Program-made: the position numbers and the translations under genes | The notes under the pieces: generated by a model | Told to the model about the DNA's origin: nothing | Databases searched by the model: none | Seen by the model: only the letters and a program-made list of their open reading frames with translations | Assembly (NCBI GenBank): GCA_021292105.1 | Contig: CM037865.1 | Coordinates: forward strand, 72,033,356-72,097,355 | Direction of reading: 5' to 3' | Origin: Anadara kagoshimensis | Lineage: Eukaryota > Mollusca > Bivalvia > Arcoida > Arcidae | Length of the DNA: 64,000 nucleotides | Shown here: positions 34,401-46,800 of the stretch, in pieces | How positions within the stretch are numbered: position 1 is the first letter of the stretch | Layout of the letters: each line of letters starts with the position of its first letter

Positions 34401-37400
34401 ACAAAGAGACTATCTGCTATCTGAGTACCACAGAACTGTATGAGAATTCTAGGTGTAACACTGTAAACCACCTTACCTGGTCTTTAACAAAGAGACTATC
34501 TGCTATCTGAGTACCACAGGACTGTATGAGAATTCTAGGTGTAACACTGTAAAGCCTACTACCTGATCTTTAACAAAGAGACTATCTGCTGTCTGAGTAC
34601 CACAGGACTGTATGAGAATTCTAGGTGTAACACTGTAAAGCCACTTACCTGGTCTTTAACAAAGAGACTATCTGCTGTCTGAGTACCACAGGACTGTATG
34701 AGAATTCTAGGTGTAACACTGTAAAGCCACTTACCTGGTCTTTAACAAAGAGACTATCTGCTATCTGAGTACCACAGGACTGTATGAGAATTCTAGGTGT
34801 AATACTGTAAAGCCATTTACCTGATCTTTAACAAAGAGACTATCTGCTATCTGAGTACCACAGGACTGTATGAGAATTCTAGGTGTAACACTGTAAAGCC
34901 TCTTACCTGGTCTTTAACAAAGAGACTATCTGCTGTCTGAGTACCACAGGACTGTATGAGAATTCTAGGTGTAACACTGTAAAGCCACTTACCTGGTCTT
35001 TAACAAAGAGACTATCTGCTGTCTGAGTACCACAGGACTGTATGAGAATTCTAGGTGTAATACTGTAAAGCCATTTACCTGATCTTTAACAAAGAGACTA
35101 TCTGCTATCTGAGTACCACAGGACTGTATGAGAATTCTAGGTGTAACACTGTAAAGCCTCTTACCTGGTCTTTAACAAAGAGACTATCTGCTGTCTGAGT
35201 ACCACAGGACTGTATGAGAATTCTAGGTGTAATACTGTAAAGCCTCTTACCTGGTCTTTAACAAAGAGACTATCTGCTATCTGAGTACCACAGGACTGTA
35301 TGAGAATTCTAGGTGTAATACTGTAAAGCCTCTTACCTGATCTTTAACAAAGAGACTATCAGCTATCTGAGTACCACAGGACTGTATGAGAATTCTAGGT
35401 GTAACACTGTAAAGCCTCTTACCTGATCTTTAACAAAGAGACTATCTGCTGTCTGAGTACCACAGGACTGTATGAGAATTCTAGGTGTAACACTGTAAAG
35501 CCTCTTACCTGGTCTTTAACAAAGAGACTATCTGCTGTCTGAGTACCACAGGACTGTATGAGAATTCTAGGTGTAACACTGTAAAGCCTCTTACCTGGTC
35601 TTTAACAAAGAGACTATCTGCTGTCTGAGTACCACAGGACTGTATGAGAATTCTAGGTGTAACACTGTAAAGCCTCTTACCTGGTCTTTAACAAAGAGAC
35701 TATCTGCTGTCTGAGTACCACAGGACTGTATGAGAATTCTAGGTGTAACACTGTAAAGCCACTTACCTGATCTTTAACAAAGAGACTATCTGCTATCTGA
35801 GTACCACAGGACTGTATGAGGATTCTAGGTGTAACACTGTAAAGCCTACTACCTGATCTTTAACAAAGAGACTATCTGCTATCTGAGTACCACAGAACTG
35901 TATGAGAATTCTAGGTGTAACACTGTAAAGCCACTTACCTGATCTTTAACAAAGAGACTATCTGCTATCTGAGTACCACAGGACTGTATGAGAATTCTAG
36001 GTGTAATACTGTAAAGCCACTTACCTGGTCTTTAACAAAGAGACTATCTGCTATCTGAGTACCACAGAACTGTATGAGAATTCTAGGTGTAACACTGTAA
36101 AGCCACTTACCTGATCTTTAACAAAGAGACTATCTGCTATCTGAGTACCACAGGACTGTATGAGAATTCTAGGTGTAACACTGTAAAGCCTACTACCTGA
36201 TCTTTAACAAAGAGACTATCAGCTATCTGAGTACCACAGGACTGTATGAGGATTCTAGGTGTAACACTGTAAAGCCTACTACCTGATCTTTAACAAAGAG
36301 ACTATCTGCTATCTGAGTACCACAGAACTGTATGAGAATTCTAGGTGTAACACTGTAAAGCCACTTACCTGATCTTTAACAAAGAGACTATCTGCTATCT
36401 GAGTACCACAGGACTGTATGAGAATTCTAGGTGTAATACTGTAAAGCCTACTACCTGATCTTTAACAAAGAGACTATCTGCTATCTGAGTACCACAGAAC
36501 TGTATGAGAATTCTAGGTGTAACACTGTAAAGCCTACTACCTGATCTTTAACAAAGAGACTATCTGCTGTCTGAGTACCACAGGACTGTATGAGAATTCT
36601 AGGTGTAACACTGTAAAGCCTCTTACCTGATCTTTAACAAAGAGACTATCTGCTATCTGAGTACCACAGAACTGTATGAGAATTCTAGGTGTAACACTGT
36701 AAAGCCTCTTACCTGATCTTTAACAAAGAGACTATCTGCTATCTGAGTACCACAGGACTGTATGAGAATTCTAGGTGTAACACTGTAAAGCCTCTTACCT
36801 GGTCTTTAACAAAGAGACTATCTGCTGTCTGAGTACCACAGGACTGTATGAGAATTCTAGGTGTAACACTGTAAAGCCACTTACCTGGTCTTTAACAAAG
36901 AGACTATCTGCTGTCTGAGTACCACAGGACTGTATGAGAATTCTAGGTGTAACACTGTAAAGCCTCTTACCTGGTCTTTAACAAAGAGACTATCTGCTAT
37001 CTGAGTACCACAGGACTGTATGAGAATTCTAGGTGTAATACTGTAAAGCCTACTACCTGATCTTTAACAAAGAGACTATCTGCTATCTGAGTACCACAGG
37101 ACTGTATGAGGATTCTAGGTGTAACACTGTAAAGCCTCTTACCTGGTCTTTAACAAAGAGACTATCTGCTATCTGAGTACCACAGAACTGTATGAGGATT
37201 CTAGGTGTAATACTGTAAAGCCACTTACCTGATCTTTAACAAAGAGACTATCTGCTATCTGAGTACCACAGGACTGTATGAGGATTCTAGGTGTAACACT
37301 GTAAAGCCACTTACCTGATCTTTAACAAAGAGACTATCTGCTATCTGAGTACCACAGGACTGTATAAGAATTCTAGGTGCATCATACTGAAGAAGTATGT

Positions 37401-40400
37401 CACATGCTAGACTATCCATAAAGGTAATGTTAGCTATTGCTGCTGCTGCTAGCAGGAAAATCTCATGTGATCTAGTAGAATTACACAGACCTAAAACAGA
37501 ATCACTAAGCTTATAGAACCTTAATGGTAACCAGAGAAGCAAACAGTAATTTTTAGATTACTTATGAAACATTAATGGTCAACTGTGAAGTAAACAGTAT
37601 TTTTTGCAGGGAAATTATTTACTTATGAATTTTTGTTTTGCTTGAAAGGTGTGTTCTTAGTGAATTGTTGTCCTTTTTCAATGCAGCATTTTTAGACCAT
37701 ATTTGTGATCTGTAGATTTCTTATTATTATTTAACAGTTGAAAATGTAAAAACTAAAAAAAAATTAAAAAATTCAGGTAAAACCAAAAAGTTAAAGATAT
37801 TTTTAATTTTATGATTAGAGATTATTCATTTTTTCAAAGTCATTTTGATCCCTTTTCTCCATTTATTAGCCCATATTGGGATCTGTCCCTTTTTGTTGCA
37901 ATGATAGAGCAGCTTCTTGAGGTAAAATTTTCTACCAAATTTAAATAAATTTGATCCATCAATTCTTGAGAAGTACAGACAATGTGAAACACTAAATAGA
38001 TTAAAATATTAAATAATATTTGTTGAAGTATAATTACCTAATAGAGCTCTCAATATATCCTCCATGTTGTCAACTAGTCCAGATAGCTGCTGGAGATTTT
38101 CTAAACAAGGGGAGGTAACTTGTGCTATAACACCCGCTACTTCTCCCTTTACATTCTCTTTACATTTAACATCACATAAAATATCTGTTAGACAATCTAC
38201 ACCACCTTCCTGTATAATGAATAAAGGATACTGCATGAGTGAGTATGCAATTTTAGATTTATCCAACAAGTGTAATAAATTATTACAATAAACACAAATG
38301 TATGATTCTGTTTATTGCATAATACATGTATAAGAAAAGTGTTTGTATCTGTAAAGTGTTTTCTCGGGTATAACAGAACAGCCAAAATGGCATAAAGTAA
38401 CAAGTTATGTCGGGTATAACAGAACAGCCAAAATGGCATAAAGTAACAAGTTATGTCGGGTATAACAGAACAGCCAAAATGGCATAAAGTAACAAGTTAT
38501 GTCGGGTATAACAGAACAGCCAAAATGGCATAAAGTAACAAGTTATGTCGGGTATAACAGAACAGCCAAAATGGCATAAAGTAACAAGTTATGTCGGGTA
38601 TAACAGAACAGCCAAAATGGCATAAAGTAACAAGTTATGTCGGGTATAACAGAACAGCCAAAATGGCATAAAGTAACAAGTTATGTCGGGTATAACAGAA
38701 CAGCCAAAATGGCATAAAGTAACAAGTTATGTCGGGTATAACAGAACAGCCAAAATGGCATAAAGTAACAAGTTATGTCGGGTATAACAGAACAGCCAAA
38801 ATGGCATAAAGTAACAAGTTATGTCGGGTATAACAGAACAGCCAAAATGGCATAAAGTAACAAGTTATGTCGGGTATAACAGAACAGCCAAAATGGCATA
38901 AAGTAACAAGTTATGTCAATTAAAATATGTCATAATATGCTAAAATGATTGCATGATAAAATTGTGTGGATTTCGGCAGAAAGCATACAATAAAACTTAA
39001 GATTTTCTGATAATATTAGGAAAATCATGTGCGTATGACACTGGTAAACACTTATGTAGTCTAGTCTGTTAAGAATACATGCACCTAAATAATCCAAACA
39101 CTTAATGAAAGTGGTGTCCAAATTAGGGTTACTGGTAATAGTTCAATAGGTTGTAATGGAAATGCTCAATGTTTCTATCTTTTCTCCTGCTCATATTTTA
39201 ATGGTACCGTAAATCAACTTTTTTCAAAAATATTGCTTAGAAAACAGGAAATTTTTAGTGACACAATGTACATTTGTACCTTAACTACTGAAAGTATAAA
39301 TTAAGTCATAATACCTTGAATGTAAGAAAGAATAATTCCAAAGCCCTTTATTTACCTTTTCTATCTCAAATATGCTTTCAGCTACACAGCATATAGTAGC
39401 CAATGCTCTGAGTGCATGAGCATGTGCAAAACCTAAGCCACTCATTTTACATATGTCTAACAATGCTCGAACTCCACCTTCCTACAATGAATATAATTCA
39501 TACATAAAACTTTCCTGTAATGAGTTAATTGCATAAATATGAAATGTGTTACCTATATAACCGATTCATATTTAAAAGAAAGAATCAGTTCAATTTTGTT
39601 TGGCCACATCAGGTAATTATATACTCTGGTTCACAGACACAAATATTTAACTTTGATATTATTTCTCTGCCTTAGAAATGACCATTGTGTCATGACACAG
39701 AAATAAAATTATGGAAATCCCTTGAAATAATAATAATCCTAAAAATTAACTGTTGCAAAAATGTTCTAATGTTCTAGAATTATTTATGAATAATCGGTGA
39801 TTTCCCAATCCCAAAACAACATTTTTGCACAAGCAAATGAAACCTAGTTTCCCTTATATACAAAAATGCATATAATGTAACGCCACAAAGGATCCTAACT
39901 ATTGCAACCATGTCATATCATAGCAGAATTTTCCAAATTTTAAAGGCATAAGGTAGGTTTTTTTTAATGTAATAAAATCACTGATAATGCTAGGCAACTC
40001 AATGTGTATGTATATCTGTGTATTGTTTTAGTGTCTAATAAAACTTACCCTAGCAATAATATAACACATGTGTTCACCCTCCAATCCAAGACTGACAACA
40101 GTTCCAATGGATGTTGACAAACTAATGGGATTATTGGCATCATCAAGGGCTGTTATTACTTTCTGTAAATACAAGTAAAATATTCAATATGAATTTGGAA
40201 CCACAAATATTTTTAAAATACACTTATTCATGGCTATTTCCCTTCAAATATGCAACAAAATTTAGGATTACAAAGTTATCATTCCCAGGTTTATAAACTT
40301 AGTAGGGCTGCAGACACAGACGGTATATTTTCAACACTTTTTATCATGATAAAAAGATGATTAATATTACTGTGACCTTTAAGTTTAGCAAACTTTGTAA

Positions 40401-43400
40401 AACTTCATGCATTAATGCTACATATGTATAGGAAGTTTCAAGATTCAAAGTCTACCAGTTCATTAAAAGACTTTTTACGGAAACTGTGACCTTAAACGAA
40501 TGTTATGTTTAACAAGCCTTACAAAATTGCAAGGGAGGTGGATAGGGAACATTCTTCAAATTGCATTGCCATTGCTTTATTGGTTCTGTAAAGTTGTTTA
40601 AGTAAGAAAACTGACAAAGGACACTAGACAAATTGTGTTACAATGACTCATCTTGAACATTTGATGAGGTTAGGCAATATATTCAGATTTAAACAAATGG
40701 AATAAAATATATTTTACACATGTTAATTTTATTCTCTCCAAATGGCACACTATGAAATAAGTGTTCCAGCAATTTTCTAAGAATAAGACTACCTAAAGCT
40801 TATTTTATCATGTCATTAACAGTGAATATTTTATTCTAGTATTGCTTTGTGGTTTCTACCTTCGATTTTCCATCTTTCTATAATGACAAGATAAACAAAT
40901 TAAATTAATGTGTTTTATTCTAACAAGAAATTGTACTGTCAGAACAGAGAAAGAACTGAATTCTATCTTAATCATTAAACAGATTCCACTGTTCTTACAA
41001 TCAGAATTGTCAAACAAGGATCTGCAATCAGATTTCAACCTTGTCATCGACAGGAAGTGTGATACCTGTTCATTCAGATAACTTTATACATTGAAAAACT
41101 TACCTGTACCAGAAATCCCAAGGCAAGGTCTACTAAACGACTGAAAGACTGACCAAGGAATGTCAACTGATTAACAACTGGAATCTTCAATGGAGTCTTA
41201 TTATCAGCAAGGACACTAAAAAGAGAATGAATTATTAATAAATCTCTGTGCATGCAGGTATTTTTGTCTTTCTTTGAGTAAAATGTTTACATGAACATGT
41301 GATTATATATAGGCACATTTGTGGTTTTATAGTTCATAGCTAAACAGGAAAGTTAACCTTCCAGAGCACCCAGCCTCACTTCACTGGTGGAAGTTGACTT
41401 GTTAAACTTAATTTGCAAATTTTCAAACCTTTCACTTTGTTTTTTTATTGGACTGTGATTTGAACATGAACTGGTATGTTTGTATCTGAATCTTGCTATG
41501 TAAGTTTAATATACATGTACTATATTTTCTATTTGCGCCTTGCACTTCCAAGGTAAAACACCCAATCCTCCTTCAGTACAAATGTAGGGTCAATCTCTTG
41601 ATCCTGCCGTACATGTCGTACATTTTATTTCATCACTTCAATAATAATACTGATAAAATTTATGCAAGATCTTGCGTTAGAAATTATGTAATATTGGTTT
41701 TATAACCTCAATATAATGTTAGATTCTGGTTATTATATAATTTGAGAAAAGTAGATTTTTCTGTAAAGTGATTTCTCAAGTGTAACAGAATGGCTAAAAT
41801 GGTTGGAAAAACACAAGTCACAATGACTAAAATATGACGTCATAATATGTTACAACATTCATATGACATCATTAACCAAAGATACATGAGGTATATTACA
41901 CACGTGTAATATTATTTTTATTACATGACTTTGGTGTACGGATTTAGAGGTGTTAATAAGTATTAATATGTAATGTGATCTCCGAGCCTTTTTTATACTA
42001 GGTAAAAACTGATGTCTGTATGTAAATGTATGGTACCAGAATTTCTATAATAAAAAATATTCAAATATGATCTGAATTTATGATTGTGTCAATTCATGAA
42101 ATTATGTGAAACTAAATATTATGTGAAATAAGAGTACAATATAATCTACACGTATACAGTTAGTGTTAGATTATTACCTTTCAACATGCTGGGCAAGTTT
42201 AGCACATTCTCCCATTACAACTTCTTGTTGCTGAAATTAAAATGAGTAATCAGAAATATATAGATAATTGACCTATATACATGTATATATGACGATTAGA
42301 AAAAAAGCTGTAATTATATGAAATACAACATGAAATACAACATGTATATATTATATATTGCTTTAACACTTTATGTAGGTCATGTTAATTAAATCCTATA
42401 GACAAGTACAATTAGTTTAAAGATATTTCAGCAGAAAATTGAATAGTTATCAAAGACTAATTTCAGATAAATAGAATCTTACACAGTAACAATGCAAGAC
42501 AGAGAATGAATATTTTTCTGACCAGAATGAGCTTTAGCATGTTGTGGTCATTGAAAATATTAATCTGAGTTTGTGATATCTCCGTCTTACTGTGTTACTG
42601 GTGTATGATTCTTTTTCTCACTCATGTACAACATACAAAGATGATTTGTAAACAAAGATTTGCATCAAATGTTCCATTTTAATGCCACTCTCTGTGTCTT
42701 ATTGTAATTATGTAATTAACTTTTGTTGCTGTTTTAATGAGTAAACAATTATGGCATCATCAGTTAACCATGTGTAAGTGATTGTGACACTGGGAAATTT
42801 GTTGGTTGGAAAAAAAAAGTTTTTCAAGTCACAGGTGTGAGAAACATGTATCTCACATCACCAAGTGACCGTTAGTGATGTCATAATAAAATGACAATCA
42901 CATGACATCATTCTGTTAGGAGCATGATGTCATCTTGCAGGAAAATGACACCTGAGTCTCCAAATTTAGAAATTTACAACATGTTTCAATTGTCAGTTCT
43001 GGTAATTTAGAGTGATTGACTTTGTATTGTAATTTATACATGTTGTATAAACCAAAATTAGGTACATTCTTTCTGATGGTCATATTTATCTGAATGTATG
43101 TAGAATGTTGAATAACAAAGTTAGATTTTACAAACATGGCATCAATGTCTGTGTAAATCACATTTGAATCCAAAAATTGACATTAAAATGGAAGAAAAAG
43201 AATGGATTTTTATATTCTAGATCATTCCATTAGAATAAGAACAATAACGACAAAACAGAAACCAGAGGTCTATGGACCTTAGACCGCTCACCTACATTGC
43301 GGAAATTAGAATTATAATGAAAATATCTTAACAAGATCAGCCAGGTTCACAAACTTGGTGAACATGCTGCTATATAGTTTCAAGCTTCTAAGTATTTCAG

Positions 43401-43777
43401 CTCACGACAAGACAATGTTTGAGGGTTTTAATTCTTCAGGTCACAAGGTCAACCAGCTTTAAAAAAACAGTAAACATTTATGCCTTGATGTTTCAAGTTC
43501 CCTGACCTTTCTGTTCACGGGAAGATGTTTAAATGTTTTACTACTTTAGGTCACTGTGACCTTGAATGTTGGTTCAATAATCATCAAAAACTTGTTAGAG
43601 CTTTATAATTTATTATGCAGGTGCTATAAATTTAGATGATACATGATGTATGTAACTTAACATGTGGTTTAATGTATCATGACTCTACATTAAAAGACAT
43701 GACTTGATGGTGTCACTTTTTTCAGATTTTAGACGAAAATATACATTTGTAATTTTTTCTCTCCAAAAATAATGTAC

Positions 43778-43817
<40 letters not shown>

Positions 43818-46800
43818 TGTGTCAACGAGTAATCAAGAACCTGAGTACTGGATCAGAAAACTGATACTCAATTCTAAATTTGGTACTCCAGTACTTACTG
43901 ATATCGAGTCTATGTGAACTATTTGTTTTTTCAAATACATGTACTTGTAAACATAGTAAACACACTGTTTTGTTTATTGTCAATTATTATGTTATCAAAA
44001 TTCATTCATAGCATATATAATTAAACAATTAATTAGCATGAAATATACTTATCGAACAGGTGAATCTTGGTTGATTACAACACATTTGACAATAAAAGCT
44101 AATCTATGACAAATGAAGACCCGGCTATTCATTCATTGAACAATCTATTATGATCAGCATGTCTACTGTACAAAGCCATGTTATGTTGACATATTTATTT
44201 CACTGTAAACATTTTCAGATTCATCAACACAACTTTTTGTCAACCTAACATAATGAATATTCTTGCTTTAATATAACTAAGTTTTGATTGGATTATTCGC
44301 ATATACATATATATTATATATATATTGTGACAGACTTTGTATCTTGTGCAACTCCGGTCAAATTGAAAACAAAATTCACTTCCTGCTTCACTGTTCTCTT
44401 TATTCTCCTTTAAGAAATGTTTTGTTTACCAATGCTAACCTGAACTTAAGTACAACAACACTGGATGATAATGACATTCTTGCTTACATAATTAAAAACT
44501 TTCCGAGACAATCACCTAAATTCATTTTATCAGCATTTAATTTCATAAAGAAACTATTTCCAAGCCACGCATGTAATATTGAAATATATATATATTTAAA
44601 GTGACTTATAGGTCCATTGGGCCGGGTGTATCATACATTGGTTTCTATGTAATGTAACTTAATGTTATTGGTATATATTATACACATGTCACTCTAATAA
44701 AATAATTACTTTCTTACTTACCTATACCAGTAATCAAATTTGTATAGATGTGTGGTTTAACTATATACATGTACAGTCCAACCTGCCTTAAAGACCACCT
44801 CTATATAGGGACCACCTGATTATAAAGACCAGTAGAATTGTATCCCAATTGTTCTTTATTCATATTATTTGAACCTCTATAACGGTCACCTGTCCATAAA
44901 GGCCAAATTTACTAGTTCCCTTGGGTGGCCTTTATAGATAGGTTTGACAGTACTTATAAAACTGGTAGCACACATGTTTATCAAATTTGTCTTCATGTTG
45001 TCTTTTATGTTATTTATGTTTCTATTCCTGGTAGCCAAAATCCCCACTAGCTACAAATTTCTGAGAAATATTTCAAAAGTAACCTACCAGGTATTTTAGC
45101 AAATTTGTGAAACATAGCAGCACTTTAGTGCTGATCTACAATGAAATTGCAACAGATATTTTCCATTCACATTCATTTCCAGGGTGTCTTTTTCTGACAT
45201 GCACTTATTTCATGGTGAGGGAGACTTTCGGCAAAATCTAAGTGACAGCAATGTAATGTCTACATTGCACTTTAGTGGCGTAGCGCGAAAGGAATGAATG
45301 TGCAAGCCTGGTGCAAAATCCAGTCATAGTCGCATCCTTGCTAAGTTGCTACATGGGCATGCTAACACCCACCCCCCAATTTTTTTTTTTAAAAAATGGA
45401 GCAATTTATTGCATTTTTTAGCATTCTAAATCACTATTTACACGGGTAAAAAAGGTTTAAATTTGTCTTTTTGTCACGAGTCTTTCGGACGAGACATTAA
45501 AACTGATGCCCATCTCACAATGGGTGTTGCAACCTTAAAGAACCTTGATTGCACATTGCCCAGAGTGCACTGTGAATGTCAAAATTCTGTTACTTCACCT
45601 ACAGCTGGTGAGGTCTTCATAGCCATTACAAGTGAAATAATCTTCACTTGGACTTAAAATCTCATTCAGTCAATAAATCTTGCTCTCTGATGTAATGTGT
45701 TAAGCAACACCTCTATTGATAAAGATGTAGACATTTCTACCATGTACTAGGTCTATGGATTATGGGTTACCCTTTAGCTCATTCAGAATAATGTCCCGCT
45801 TAACAAGAAGTTAAGCAACCTTGAGCGTGGTCTACACCTGGATGTGTGATCATGGTTTCAACAGCCCAAACAACCAGTCCACTTTCTATAATCCTATTTT
45901 ATTCTGTTCGGAATCATATAGGGCCTCAGATTAAAACTTAATTCACCTAATTGGGAAACTGAAGTTGTTTACCCAAGCTGAAGATGCCATAAAAAGTTAT
46001 GGTTTAATGCTTTCATCACTCATATCTTCAGGAGTAATTTGAGCTGGATCTGGGTATTTGAGCTCACATGTATCCCAGGAAAATGTATACAGCTTATCAT
46101 CTGAGTTAGACCAACACATAGGCTTATAACTACTAGACTTGGAACGAGACGAAATTTTCTGTTTAAGACTCTTAAAGTTTGAAAAAAAATCATTATTTTA
46201 TTTTCCCAATATTTTATATTTTATTTTCATTTGTAAATAATGACAGACTGAATTAGTTTTTATTTTTTTTATCAAAAAATTATGTTCAAGCACAGGATTA
46301 TTGGTGTATACGCATGCTACGCCACTGCATTTTGATGTACAATACAACTTTCAAAAGGACCATATTTATGCAAACTTTTTAAATTTGGCTGCTAACAATT
46401 TAAAAATTGTTGAAACCTAGGTTATGATAACTTACCTCTAGTATATAGGATGGCGAGTTGGTAATAATCTGGTTACACTCATGTATAAGTGATCTGATAT
46501 GACAGGTTATCTGAAGTGTGTATGGTCTCACATTCTTCCATTTTTCTGATTCCAAAAATCTGAAAAATAAGAAATAAATAAATAAATATTTATTTTACTA
46601 CACTGTGTGTTGTGTTGAACATAACCTAATGCCAATAACCCCATTTTGTTTATTTATTTATTTATTTTTTTTTTTAATTTCCAAGTCAATTAAATTAACT
46701 CTAATTGTAAGACCACCATGAATTTTCTCTTGGATCAGTCCAGAATTTTGTATAAAATGCAAATTACTGAGAAATAAATGGCCACTTAAATGATTAACTG

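Noticed and set aside
24221..37379. Array of about 150 real micro-exons
   Set aside because: Each unit has a donor but only a weak acceptor, 16 bases after the donor. The 70-base potential exon is not a multiple of 3, and the real protein reads directly from KDQ to VATILANM.
44284..44604. A zinc-finger gene of 106 codons
   Set aside because: The C-x2-C, H, C pattern and the remaining sequence match the C-terminus of LINE RT proteins, and the copy is 5'-truncated.
45811..45858. A functional 5S rRNA gene
   Set aside because: Only about 50 bases of 5S-like sequence are present, with mismatches and SINE-like surroundings.
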